Below, in pieces: positions 28,126-36,393 of a DNA stretch of 64,000 bases. Positions within the stretch are counted from its first letter, which is position 1, and every line of letters begins with the position of its first letter. The notes below the pieces were generated by a model. It did no database searches and was not told where the DNA came from. It saw nothing but the letters and a program-made list of their open reading frames with translations. Origin of the DNA: JBBIRG01 sp964410965 (GTDB lineage Bacteria; CLD3; SB21; JBBIRG01); the NCBI GenBank assembly GCA_964410965.1, contig CAYPIY010000001.1, positions 186,001-250,000 of the forward strand, given 5' to 3'. Position numbers and translations under genes: made by a program.

Positions 28126-29376
28126 TTAAATCAGCCAAATAAAATAAAGCATCGATAATATCATGGTGATGGCGGTGACGATCATACCCGATTTCGCGAA
28201 TTCCCAAAAAGGGATTTTCACGCCGTATTTGTCCGCTGATTCGATGACGATCAGGTTGGCCATCGCGCCGATAATCGTCGCGTTCCCGGCTAATGTGGAC
28301 GCGGATGCCAGGACAATCCACAGCAGATCGCTGCTGGCCGTTTTCATCAGCGGAAGCATGACGATCGTGAACGGAACATTGCTGACGACCTGTGAGCCGA
28401 ACAGGCTCAGTCCGTGCAGTACGGCGATACTGTGAGTGTCGGCCGCCAGAAGCGGTTCTTCAAGCAGCCAGTTCAGCCATCCCGTTTTTTCAATGCCGTG
28501 CACGACGACAAACAACGAAGCAAAAAAAAGCAGTAAGACCCAATCCACTTCCTTGATGATTTTCGAAGGCCGGATTTTTCCCAGGAGTAAAATCATCGCT
28601 CCGCCGATCAGCGCGATCACCGGAATGGATAAATGGAGCAAATGACTGACGAAAAACAGGATCACGACGCCGGTAAAAATCGGGACGGATGTTTTCATAG
28701 AGGCGTAATTGTATTCGAAATCCGTTTTATAATAGTCAAAGCGGCTTTTTTCCCTGAATACTGCGGGATACACCATTCGCACCATCACAACGATCATGAT
28801 CATACTGAGCACGGACACCGGCAGAAGCGTGATGAGAAAATGGCCGTACGTCATGTTCGAGTTAATGCCGATCAGCATGTTCTGGGGATTTCCGGTCATC
28901 GTCATGACGCTTCCCGCGTTGGACGCCAGGATCTCCGCAATCAGAAACGGCACAGGATCGATACGCGCCGAACGGCAAATGCCGATAATAACCGGAGTAA
29001 ACAACAGCACCACGGCATCGTTGACCAGAAACGCGCTAGCGACGCCAGTCACAAATACGATGATGATGAGCAGGCGTACCGGCGTGTGCGAAAAGGAAAT
29101 GGTTTTCTCAGCGATAAGGGAGAAAAAGCCGTCGATCTCCAGCGTCGCGATGATGATCATCATGCCGAGCAGAAGGGCGATGGTATTGAAATCGATCGCC
29201 CGGACCGCTTCTTCCAGCGAAAGAATGCCGAAAACGATCATGAACACCGCGCCGAAAAACGCAGCCGAAGGTCGGTCGATGTTGACTTTCGGAAACTGGG
29301 TAAAAATGATGCCGATATACGTGATAATGAATATTACTAACGCGAGATTTTCGCGACTGAGCCATTCGTATATCAT
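28126..29376 (-). CDS. ArsB/NhaD/SLC13-type ion permease
   Basis: 416 residues. The ATG at 29376 has AGGA 10 bases upstream. About ten to eleven hydrophobic segments cover the whole length. The pattern fits the ion transporter superfamily: a first hairpin with RPSAAFFGA, ALLLGMMIII, the ASAFLVNDAVVLLFTP motif, SNAGSVMTMTGNPQNMLIG, and the second-repeat VVSNVPFTIVMLP and STLAGNATIIGAMANLIV. Family members exchange arsenite, sodium/protons, or carboxylates and sulfate. The substrate cannot be read from the sequence. The NPQN loop favours the ArsB/P-protein branch. It is divergently transcribed from the LiaF-like genes and has no arsenic-resistance neighbours. Confidence 0.85.
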   Translation of the reverse strand: MIYEWLSRENLALVIFIITYIGIIFTQFPKVNIDRPSAAFFGAVFMIVFGILSLEEAVRAIDFNTIALLLGMMIIIATLEIDGFFSLIAEKTISFSHTPVRLLIIIVFVTGVASAFLVNDAVVLLFTPVIIGICRSARIDPVPFLIAEILASNAGSVMTMTGNPQNMLIGINSNMTYGHFLITLLPVSVLSMIMIVVMVRMVYPAVFREKSRFDYYKTDFEYNYASMKTSVPIFTGVVILFFVSHLLHLSIPVIALIGGAMILLLGKIRPSKIIKEVDWVLLLFFASLFVVVHGIEKTGWLNWLLEEPLLAADTHSIAVLHGLSLFGSQVVSNVPFTIVMLPLMKTASSDLLWIVLASASTLAGNATIIGAMANLIVIESADKYGVKIPFWEFAKSGMIVTAITMILSMLYFIWLI

Positions 29377-29615
29377 ATGTCATGATCCTGTTGTATAGCC
29401 TTTCATAAATACAATAATTTGATCAAATAATCAATCGTGTTTTCTGCTTTTTGCTCTGGTTAGCCCTGATAAGTCGGGGGTTTTATGTCTTCGGCGATGA
29501 ATGCCGAACAAGCCCCGTCATTCACCGATGATTTTCCGTTATTCACCGAAAACCGTGAAACATTTTCGCTTTTTTGTTGTATGTTTTATGTGTACATTAA
29601 CTTCAGGAGTTTTAT

Positions 29616-29978
29616 ATGAACAAACAAATCATCAAGCCACTCATCACAGGCGGAATTCTGATTCTGATAGGATTATTATTCCTCATGGATGAATTAAACT
29701 GGATCTACATCGGACATATTTTTAGTTTATGGCCGTTCATTTTCGTCATAATCGGAATCAGTAAATTAATAGGTACTCAGTCAACCCATGATCTGATTAA
29801 AGGAAGCTGGTTCATTTTCATGGGACTCTGGCTTTATATCTCCATCCAGAATGTCTTTGGTCTGTCGTTTTCCGTTACCTGGCCTTTCATACTGGTATTT
29901 TGGGGACTGACTATGATCGCGAAGGAATTGCTCCCCGTGACCTTCGGCAAACAGGAAAGCGAGAACAGTTATGAATAA
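29616..29978 (+). CDS. DUF5668-type small membrane protein (LiaF N-terminal-like)
   Basis: 120 residues with CAGGAG ahead of the ATG. Four hydrophobic segments in two pairs show the WPF-IFVIIG and WPFILVFWGL repeats typical of the transmembrane part of LiaF-like and DUF5668 proteins. The reading frame overlaps the next gene by 8 bases, suggesting translational coupling. Relatives in Firmicutes modulate LiaSR-type envelope stress signalling; whether that applies here is inference. Confidence 0.75.
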   Translation: MNKQIIKPLITGGILILIGLLFLMDELNWIYIGHIFSLWPFIFVIIGISKLIGTQSTHDLIKGSWFIFMGLWLYISIQNVFGLSFSVTWPFILVFWGLTMIAKELLPVTFGKQESENSYE

Positions 29979-30681
29979 CCGTCACATCCGGATCAACGCT
30001 CACATGATTCTCGGCCTGGCAATCCTGATGGCCGGTGTATTGTTTACACTCAGCAATTTTGATCTTGTCGAGACCAGAATCGTGCGCAGTTTCTGGCCCC
30101 TTCTGATCATGCTGATCGGCTTATCTGTTGTATTCCAGGCCGCCAGCCATGCGGGGCGCATTGCCGGAGGAATTGTCATTTTTCTCGGACTGATGCTTCT
30201 CCTCCGCACGCTGGGCATTCTTCATTTTTATTTCCGCGATATATGGCCGGTTATCCTGATCCTGATCGGCGTGATCATTATACTCAAGGCGCTTGATCCC
30301 AAACGGGCAAACCGCGGGAGAAGCGGCGTCATCTTCATAAATGACGCTGACCGGCGGGTTAACCTGTTTGCGATGTTCGCCGGATACAACCGGCAGAACA
30401 ATTCACAGGACTTCACAGGCGGCTCGGTCACGGCCATCATGGGCGGATGTGAAATCGATTTCCGAAACGCCTCGATCGAAAACCGCGAGGCTGTCATTGA
30501 TGTTTTCGCTTTTATGGGCGGTATCGATATCAAAGTCCCGGCGGATTGGGTTGTTTCCATTCAGGGAACTCCGATACTCGGCGGAATGGAAGACAAAACC
30601 CGGCCGGTTGACCCGACCACCAAAAAGCGACTGTTAATCAAGGGCGCGGTCATCATGGGCGGCGTGAGCGTAACCAATTAA
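29971..30681 (+). CDS. LiaF-like membrane protein with C-terminal beta domain
   Basis: 236 residues. Residues 1-110 hold four hydrophobic segments with the FWPLLIMLIGL and IWPVILILIGV repeats seen in the upstream partner. Residues about 115-236 form a soluble domain resembling the LiaF C-terminal domain (NLFAMFAGYNRQN, AIMGGCEIDFRNA, FAFMGGIDIKVP, IMGGVSV), with repeated MGG turns of a beta-solenoid-like fold. In Bacillus LiaF restrains the LiaS kinase. Here a LytS/LytTR pair lies about 1.8 kb downstream on the same strand, so a stress-sensing partnership is possible but unproven. Confidence 0.8.
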   Translation: MNNRHIRINAHMILGLAILMAGVLFTLSNFDLVETRIVRSFWPLLIMLIGLSVVFQAASHAGRIAGGIVIFLGLMLLLRTLGILHFYFRDIWPVILILIGVIIILKALDPKRANRGRSGVIFINDADRRVNLFAMFAGYNRQNNSQDFTGGSVTAIMGGCEIDFRNASIENREAVIDVFAFMGGIDIKVPADWVVSIQGTPILGGMEDKTRPVDPTTKKRLLIKGAVIMGGVSVTN

Positions 30682-30703
30682 ACCACAAAATCTCGGATAA
30701 AAC

Positions 30704-31852
30704 ATGAAAACGGCATTACTCAGTACCATTATTAAATTACGGGCTTTTTTTGCGCGGCTTCTTTTCATCAGCGTATTATTCCCGGTCATAGTTCAGCCCG
30801 CGGAAAGGCATTCCTGTTCGACGTTTATGATCAATCAAAACGATACGCTGCTGGTGGGCCACAACCTGGATGATTACATCGAGGTTCCGGGACTGATCGT
30901 GGTGAATCCCCGCGGCGTCGCCAAACACAGCATTTCCTGGGATGATTTGAAATCGGTATTCGGGAGAAGCAAGCCGAAACTCCGCTGGACTTCACAATAC
31001 GCATCGGTTACTTACAATACCTTCGGCAAGGAATTCCCGGACGGCGGCATGAACGAAGCGGGACTGTACGTCGGCGAAATGACTCTGTTCGCGACAAAAT
31101 ACCCAAAAGACGAATCATTGACCGAATTGTATCATCATTTCTGGATGCAGTATGCGCTCGACAGGTTTCAGACCGTCGATGAAGTGATCGCTGATCTTAA
31201 AAATGTGATCCCTTCCGGGCACTGCCTGTGGCATTTTTTCGTGGCCGACCGCACGGGAAATTCAGCGGTGATCGAATTCATTGAAGGCCGCACGGTCATC
31301 CACGCTGGGAAGGATATGCCGGTAAAAGCCCTCTGCAACCGATCTTACAAACGCGAATTAGACAGTCTTAAGCTTTACGAAGGTTTCGGCGGCACAAGAA
31401 AAATCAATCTCGCCGACACGTCCGTCGACCGGAGGTTTTCCTGGGCTTTCAAAATGATCGCCGACGCGGAGGTCAGTGTGCCCCAGTCCATGACCGGCTA
31501 TTCTTTTTCCGTGCTGAACCAGCTGAACCTTGGAAATAATAAGTGGTCAATCGTCTGCGATTTAAAAAACTCAAGAATGTATTTCAATACGTATTTATCC
31601 CGCAAAATCAAATGGGTGGATTTAAATGATTTCGATCTCTCGGGAAAATCTCCCGCCATGGTGCTGGATGTTCATTCTGATCTGGCACAGGATATATCAA
31701 AATCGTTTATCCCTTTTACCGAGGACATTCAGGCGCAATATGTCAAAAAAGCATGGGAACCGATTGACACGGGATTTATTTGGAATCTTATATTTAAGCC
31801 GGTCATGACCCGGCGGCTTCGCGAATATATCAGTGACTTTCAGCCGGAATGA
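30704..31852 (+). CDS. Exported choloylglycine-hydrolase-like Ntn amidase
   Basis: 382 residues. An N-terminal hydrophobic segment (about 10-31) acts as signal peptide or anchor. Cys38 in ERHSCSTFM is the predicted N-terminal nucleophile, which would need pro-segment removal to expose it. The following NDTLLVGHNLD string matches the family that includes penicillin V acylase, bile salt hydrolase and acid-ceramidase-type enzymes, which cleave linear C-N amide bonds. Other supportive strings are NTFGKEFPDGGMNEAGL and a late NQLNLGNNKWSIVCDL. Length is close to the usual 320-360 plus a leader. The substrate may be an N-acyl amide, lactone or peptidoglycan-like amide, which cannot be told here. 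It follows the LiaF-like genes by 22 bases and could be co-transcribed. Confidence 0.78.
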   Translation: MKTALLSTIIKLRAFFARLLFISVLFPVIVQPAERHSCSTFMINQNDTLLVGHNLDDYIEVPGLIVVNPRGVAKHSISWDDLKSVFGRSKPKLRWTSQYASVTYNTFGKEFPDGGMNEAGLYVGEMTLFATKYPKDESLTELYHHFWMQYALDRFQTVDEVIADLKNVIPSGHCLWHFFVADRTGNSAVIEFIEGRTVIHAGKDMPVKALCNRSYKRELDSLKLYEGFGGTRKINLADTSVDRRFSWAFKMIADAEVSVPQSMTGYSFSVLNQLNLGNNKWSIVCDLKNSRMYFNTYLSRKIKWVDLNDFDLSGKSPAMVLDVHSDLAQDISKSFIPFTEDIQAQYVKKAWEPIDTGFIWNLIFKPVMTRRLREYISDFQPE

Positions 31853-31931
31853 AACATGACTGCAAAATTATTAGTGCGGCATGCCTGACAATAAATGAAT
31901 GAAACATGAAAACCAATTTGAAAGAATCAAT

Positions 31932-32432
31932 ATGAAAAAATCCGTTATTGTTTTTATGTTTATTTCTCTTTTTTGTTTTAACAGCGCCATGGCGCAGGAT
32001 AAGGGAACCGTGTTCGTATTCTTCAACCCGTTCAAACTGTTTCTGGGGCTGGTCAACGTCGGGACGGAATACCAAATCAATCCGGATCATTCGGTTTACC
32101 TCAATGCTGAAGCGGCGATTTTCAGCACGGGATACACGAAAGGCATCAATCATCCGGATGTGGTCATTACACCGGGTTACCGGTTCTACGCTCCGATTGA
32201 AGACAAAAACGGTTCACGCCCGTTTACCGGGGTCTCATTATCTGTGGTGTACAAAACTCCTGACGAGGGGCAATTGACAGGTATCCATTGGTGGATCGGT
32301 TCCGAACTCGGTTACCGCTGGCTTCCCGATGAGACCACAACGATAGCGCCGCGCGGGATCGTAAACTATAACTTATCGGCTAACAGATTCATTTTCGGCG
32401 CGGAAATGCTTGCCGGAAAAAGTTTCGAGTGA
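31932..32432 (+). CDS. Probable small outer-membrane beta-barrel protein
   Basis: 166 residues from the ATG at 31932, chosen because the signal peptide (MKKSVIVFMFISLFCFNSAMAQ) starts there. An in-frame ATG 11 codons upstream would spoil it. The mature part alternates hydrophobic and polar residues in amphipathic strands (LGLVNVGTEYQINPDHSVYL, VITPGYRFYAP, GVSLSVVYKTP, WIGSELGYRWLP) and ends in a strand with a penultimate Phe. It resembles small eight-stranded barrels but no family is named. It lies 24 bases before the LytS-like kinase gene and could be a co-expressed envelope component. Confidence 0.65.
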   Translation: MKKSVIVFMFISLFCFNSAMAQDKGTVFVFFNPFKLFLGLVNVGTEYQINPDHSVYLNAEAAIFSTGYTKGINHPDVVITPGYRFYAPIEDKNGSRPFTGVSLSVVYKTPDEGQLTGIHWWIGSELGYRWLPDETTTIAPRGIVNYNLSANRFIFGAEMLAGKSFE

Positions 32433-32456
32433 CCAACTCCGCTGAATAACCGTTTT

Positions 32457-33512
32457 ATGCACCCGATCCTTCACCATAAATACAGACTCGCGGCCTATCT
32501 CGGATCCTGGCTTCTGTTCAGCCTGTTCCTGTCCGTACTGGTCAAATGGATGACCGGCATGGACTGGCTGGTATCGGCGGTCCTGATCCTTCCGCCCGGG
32601 CTGATTCACGCCTTCTTCGGGCTTTCGGTGTTTTACCTTTGCCGGGTCTTCCCGATTGAGAAAACGCATTACAAGAAAGTCCTGACGGCTTTTTTCTCGG
32701 CGGGCCTCCTTTCCAATTTGATATGGTGCGGCATCGCGTTTCTCTGGTACGGGATTGTCATAACCTCGATTAACGTTCCGTTTGATGAATCCTTCGCGCA
32801 GGTGTATTTCACAGTCTTGTTCCTCGTCGGCCTTCTGCTCTACTGGCTGTCGGCCGTGATCCATTACCTGATCATCGAGTTTGAACGGTCGGCATCCATG
32901 GAAAAACGGGCCTTTGAGCTGACCCTGCTCGCGAAGGAAAACGAGTTAAAAATGCTTCGCTCGCAGGTCGATCCTCATTTTCTTTTCAACAGCCTCAATT
33001 CCCTCAATGCGCTGATCAAATCCGATCCGGAATCCGCGCGGAACATGGCGTACGCGCTCGCGGATTTTTTCAGGAAGACGCTTTCCACCGGACAGAAGCC
33101 GTTCATCCCCATACGCGATGAAATGGAACTGATCGGGTATTTCCTGAATATTGAAAAAGTCAGGTTCGGGGAGCGTTTGCAGTGCGACATCCATGTGCAG
33201 GACCCTTGTTACGATCAGTTGATTCCTGTGTTTCTGCTTCAGCCGCTGATCGAGAACGCGGTCAAGCACGGAATATCCAACCTGATTGAAGGAGGCGTGA
33301 TCGCGATTCACATAAAGACGGAACCGCACCGGCTGCGCATCGAAATCCGTAATCCGTACGACGTGTCCACAACGGGAAAAACAGGAACGCAAACCGGGCT
33401 CGCGAACGTTAAAAACCGCCTGGAACAGATCTACCATGGTCAGGCGCATTTTTGCGTGAATCCGTCTGAAGGAATATTCAGGGTCCAAATCACAATTCCG
33501 GTAAACGGGTGA
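32457..33512 (+). CDS. LytS/YehU-type sensor histidine kinase
   Basis: 351 residues. Four transmembrane segments lie within residues 12-140. A short coiled linker leads to the His_kinase domain with the RSQVDPHFLFNSLNSLNAL box and phosphoacceptor His174. The HATPase part shows LLQPLIENAVKHGI and TGLANVKNRLEQIY. There is no periplasmic sensor domain, so sensing is probably within the membrane. It autophosphorylates and transfers phosphate to the LytTR regulator encoded 4 bases downstream. No clear ribosome site precedes the ATG, suggesting translation coupled to the upstream barrel gene. Confidence 0.9.
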   Translation: MHPILHHKYRLAAYLGSWLLFSLFLSVLVKWMTGMDWLVSAVLILPPGLIHAFFGLSVFYLCRVFPIEKTHYKKVLTAFFSAGLLSNLIWCGIAFLWYGIVITSINVPFDESFAQVYFTVLFLVGLLLYWLSAVIHYLIIEFERSASMEKRAFELTLLAKENELKMLRSQVDPHFLFNSLNSLNALIKSDPESARNMAYALADFFRKTLSTGQKPFIPIRDEMELIGYFLNIEKVRFGERLQCDIHVQDPCYDQLIPVFLLQPLIENAVKHGISNLIEGGVIAIHIKTEPHRLRIEIRNPYDVSTTGKTGTQTGLANVKNRLEQIYHGQAHFCVNPSEGIFRVQITIPVNG

Positions 33513-33516
33513 CAAA

Positions 33517-34272
33517 ATGCAGAATCATAATCAGACTGAAATCCGCGCGGTCATCGTCGACGATGAACCGTTATCCAGGGAGATCATACGGGAATTTCTC
33601 GGCGCTTTTCCCGGTATCGCGGTCATCGCCGAATGCGGCAACGGGTACGAGGCCATCAAAGCCGTCGCTTCGCAAAAACCCGACCTGGTCTTTCTTGATA
33701 TCCAGATGCCGAAACTGAGCGGATTCGATGTACTAGAACTGATCGACGAGCCTGTGAATGTCATATTCATAACGGCGTTCGACCAGTACGCGATCAGGGC
33801 ATTTGAAGTTCACGCTCTGGATTACCTTCTCAAGCCCGTTAGCCGTGAAAGGTTCAATGAAGCGGTATCGCGGGCACTGTCCAGCCTCCGGTCGCATGCG
33901 CCGTCCAAAACTGCAGCCGGCCGGAGAATACAAACCGGAGACCGTACATTCCTGACCCGGGTCTTAATAAGGGACGGTTCGGATGTCCATATTATTCCGG
34001 CAGACGACATTGATTTCATCGAAGCGCAGGATGATTATGTCTGCATTTCCTCCGGAAAGACCAAGCACCTGAAAAACCAAAGCCTCAGCGAACTTGAGGA
34101 ATCGCTTGATCCTGCGAATTTCGTCCGTGTTCACCGCTCGTTCATACTGAATGTTTCGCGGTTATCGAAAATTGAACTGATGACGAAGGACAGCCGCGCC
34201 GCGATATTAAAAGACGGCACCCAGATTCCGGTCAGCCGCAGCGGGTATGAAAAACTAAAACGCCTGATATAG
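33517..34272 (+). CDS. LytTR-family response regulator
   Basis: 251 residues. The receiver domain (about 8-125) has the acidic pair in VIVDDEP, phosphoacceptor Asp61 in VFLDIQMP, Thr in FITAFDQYA and Lys in YLLKPV. The LytTR DNA-binding domain (about 150-251) has IDFIEAQDDYVCI, LEESLDPANFVRVHRSFILNVSRL and a C-terminal IPVSRSGYEKLKRLI. GGGTGA precedes the ATG, which lies 4 bases after the kinase gene. LytTR regulators bind pairs of direct repeats upstream of targets, often genes for cell-surface, virulence or autolysis functions. The targets here are unknown. Confidence 0.93.
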   Translation: MQNHNQTEIRAVIVDDEPLSREIIREFLGAFPGIAVIAECGNGYEAIKAVASQKPDLVFLDIQMPKLSGFDVLELIDEPVNVIFITAFDQYAIRAFEVHALDYLLKPVSRERFNEAVSRALSSLRSHAPSKTAAGRRIQTGDRTFLTRVLIRDGSDVHIIPADDIDFIEAQDDYVCISSGKTKHLKNQSLSELEESLDPANFVRVHRSFILNVSRLSKIELMTKDSRAAILKDGTQIPVSRSGYEKLKRLI

Positions 34273-34369
34273 TGTATATGTTCCCGCAAACAGCTGAGAT
34301 ACACGGAGTTTCACGATGAATTTTGGTACTGTATTAACACGGAATAGATGATCGGCAACTATAATCCGT

Positions 34370-34564
34370 ATGTCTGATAATCTAAATGAAAAGCTGAACA
34401 AAGCTGCACAGCTCCGGAAGGAGGAATCCCTTCAGGAATCGATTAATTTTCCGGATCTTAAAATGAACATCAGACCAGAAATTCACTGTACATTCACTTA
34501 TCGAATGTGCGCTGTTTATGCAGACGGATCAATCGAATCACCTTGCGTTCAGCACCGATTATGA
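34370..34564 (+). CDS. Possible small protein, 64 residues, doubtful
   Basis: The first 33 residues (MSDNLNEKLNKAAQLRKEES, then LQESINFPDLKMN) look like a genuine polar, helical N-terminus. The rest is cysteine-containing and less gene-like. There is no convincing Shine-Dalgarno before the ATG at 34370. It could be a real small protein, a decayed gene or chance. No family is recognised. Confidence 0.3.
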   Translation: MSDNLNEKLNKAAQLRKEESLQESINFPDLKMNIRPEIHCTFTYRMCAVYADGSIESPCVQHRL

Positions 34565-34696
34565 GCTTTCCGGACAGTAATATAATAATTGATGCCTGGT
34601 CCGGCGAAAATTTCTTAACTTCATTTGCAATTTAATAATTATACGCTAAATTTGTGTCAGGCTAATATTAAATATTTCAATAAGACGGGAAATCCA

Positions 34697-35167
34697 ATGA
34701 ATGATCCGGCAACTGACATCAACCTTCTTCTCAGCGAAATCAAATTGTTCCTGACCAGCCAAAAGGGCATCAAAAACATACGGCTCAATATCATGACCAC
34801 CCAATCCACCCAGCTGAAAATCGTCGCTCATACTTCCGGATTTGACAGTGAAGAGTTGAACATATCCCTGACGAAAGGACAGGGATGTTCAGGAAAGGCC
34901 TGGAATACAAAAACGATGGCGATCTCCGACCTCGCGAAAGATGTACAGTGGCTGTCACAGGAAGCCCAGAAAAGAGTTAAAACCGGTTTGAGAGTGATCC
35001 TGAGCCTTCCCCTCTTTGACCCGGATTACCCGAAACTTAACAGGGTCATCGGCACCATTACGGCGGACAGTACGGAACCGGTATATGAGACTTTAAAAAA
35101 TTCGGTTCCGGAACTGCTGCCTTTTGTACAGCAGGCGTCGGTTCTGCTGAAAAAGAGCGGATTATAG
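34697..35167 (+). CDS. Stand-alone GAF-like domain protein
   Basis: 156 residues from the ATG at 34697, preferred over an in-frame ATG 24 codons upstream because GGGA precedes it and the domain starts shortly after. The fold pattern resembles a GAF sensor domain: an N-terminal helix (TDINLLLSEIKLFLTSQKG), IRLNIMTTQ, KIVAHTSGFDS, then ISLTKGQGCSGKAWNTK and VILSLPLFDPD with RVIGTITADS. GAF domains bind small ligands or cyclic nucleotides. No output domain is attached, so it may act as a partner subunit. It stands alone in a sparse region. Confidence 0.65.
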   Translation: MNDPATDINLLLSEIKLFLTSQKGIKNIRLNIMTTQSTQLKIVAHTSGFDSEELNISLTKGQGCSGKAWNTKTMAISDLAKDVQWLSQEAQKRVKTGLRVILSLPLFDPDYPKLNRVIGTITADSTEPVYETLKNSVPELLPFVQQASVLLKKSGL

Positions 35168-35483
35168 CAGATTATGTCGGGCTGTCATCAAAGCCTGCGA
35201 ATTGCTGTTCATGCGAATGAACGGCTATGTCCAGGCCCCATCCGTAACGTATTTGGAAAATCTTTTTTTTGGAAAAAATTGTGGAAGGACTGTTTGGATT
35301 TTACAGGAACGATTACTCATGCCCTGATTCGTTCAGCATTCCGGCTATTCCGGTCCTGATTTTTAAAATAGTAATTTTATTTTACCGCTTGTATGATCAG
35401 CGAAGTATCACAGCCGAATCATCATAGTTGGGTATTTATTTTCATTCATACAGACAGATAATAATATAACGGACAAGAACACA
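35168..35483. other. 316-base gap upstream of dimethylargininase
   Basis: No gene, hairpin or repeat is evident. A 61-codon open frame from 35174 has no ribosome site and a composition unlike its neighbours. The stretch near 35440-35483 is AT-rich and could hold the promoter of the dimethylargininase gene. Confidence 0.4.
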
Positions 35484-36236
35484 ATGTATACACGAGCCAT
35501 TACCCGAAAGCCCGGAAAGAATTTCGCAGACGGCATCACAACATCCGGTCTGGGAAAACCTGATTTTGAAAAAGCCGTCAGCCAGCATGCGGCCTATTGC
35601 GACGCTCTGACACGTTGCGGTTTAAGTGTGACGGTTCTTGAAGCGGATGAAAAATATCCCGACGGATGTTTCGTGGAGGACACCGCGGTGGTTACGGAGA
35701 ACATGGCCGTCATTACCAAGCCCGGCAATCCCGCCAGGCTCGGGGAGGAAATCAGGATCGCAGAGATCCTTTCGCAATACCGGAAAACCGAAACCATACA
35801 ACTGCCGGGCACTCTGGACGGTGGGGACATCATGAGGGCGGACAGCCATTTTTACATCGGATTATCCGGGCGGACGAACCAAGAAGGCGCCGGCCAGCTG
35901 TCTTATATCTTGTCCCTATACGGATACACATCATCCGTAATCACGGTCGGAACGGTTTTGCATTTGAAAACCGGCATCGCCTATCTTGGCGGGAACAGTT
36001 ACATTGCCATCCGTGAACTGGCAGACCAGTTCAAATCGCCGAATCTGATCTGTCTGGATCCCGATGAAAATTATGCCGCCAATTGCCTGCGTGTCAATGA
36101 TTATCTGCTCATACCGAAAGGATTTCCGAAATCCAGGATTAAAATCATTGAACGAAGTCACCGAATCATTGAATTGGAGATGTCGGAATTCAGGAAAATG
36201 GACGGTGGCCTGACATGTCTGTCATTAATTTTCTAG
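35484..36236 (+). CDS. ddaH: Dimethylarginine dimethylaminohydrolase (dimethylargininase)
   Basis: 250 residues, the usual length for this amidinotransferase-fold enzyme. It hydrolyses N-omega-methylated arginines to citrulline plus methylamines. The family signatures are clear: GCFVEDTAVV near 61-70 with the substrate-contacting Glu/Asp, LDGGDIMR near 111-118, catalytic His160 in GTVLHLKTG, and catalytic Cys245 in GGLTCLSL five residues from the C-terminus. GGACAAG precedes the ATG. Some family members act instead as arginine deiminase-like or amidino transferases, so exact substrate is inferred. The gene is monocistronic, ending in a clear terminator, and belongs with arginine metabolism. 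Confidence 0.88.
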   Translation: MYTRAITRKPGKNFADGITTSGLGKPDFEKAVSQHAAYCDALTRCGLSVTVLEADEKYPDGCFVEDTAVVTENMAVITKPGNPARLGEEIRIAEILSQYRKTETIQLPGTLDGGDIMRADSHFYIGLSGRTNQEGAGQLSYILSLYGYTSSVITVGTVLHLKTGIAYLGGNSYIAIRELADQFKSPNLICLDPDENYAANCLRVNDYLLIPKGFPKSRIKIIERSHRIIELEMSEFRKMDGGLTCLSLIF

Positions 36237-36295
36237 CATAAACGATATGCAGAACTCTAAAATAAATTGTATGTGAAGTTTATGAAATTTCAATG

Positions 36296-36321
36296 AAAAA
36301 TCCTAAGCACTGAGGATTTTT
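36296..36321. terminator. Bidirectional hairpin terminator between dimethylargininase and sirtuin genes
   Basis: A perfect 9-base stem, AAAAATCCT at 36296-36304 and AGGATTTTT at 36313-36321, with an 8-base loop. The A/T ends give U-tracts in both directions. It serves the plus-strand gene ending at 36236 and probably the convergent sirtuin gene ending at 36394. Confidence 0.75.
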
Positions 36322-36393
36322 ATCAACGATACACAGCCTTGAAAGAAATCAAGGTACTTGTGCGATCGTAGATCTATCTCATGACAATGCGAG

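Noticed and set aside
27895..28158. Plus-strand 87-codon frame in the trxB upstream region
   Set aside because: No ribosome site, low-complexity residues and overlap with the permease 3' end.
28633..29398. Long plus-strand frames opposite the permease
   Set aside because: Rich in His, Asp and Arg from the antisense of a hydrophobic gene. Typical shadow composition.
35174..35359. Plus-strand 61-codon frame after the GAF-like gene
   Set aside because: No Shine-Dalgarno, unusual composition and no recognisable domain.
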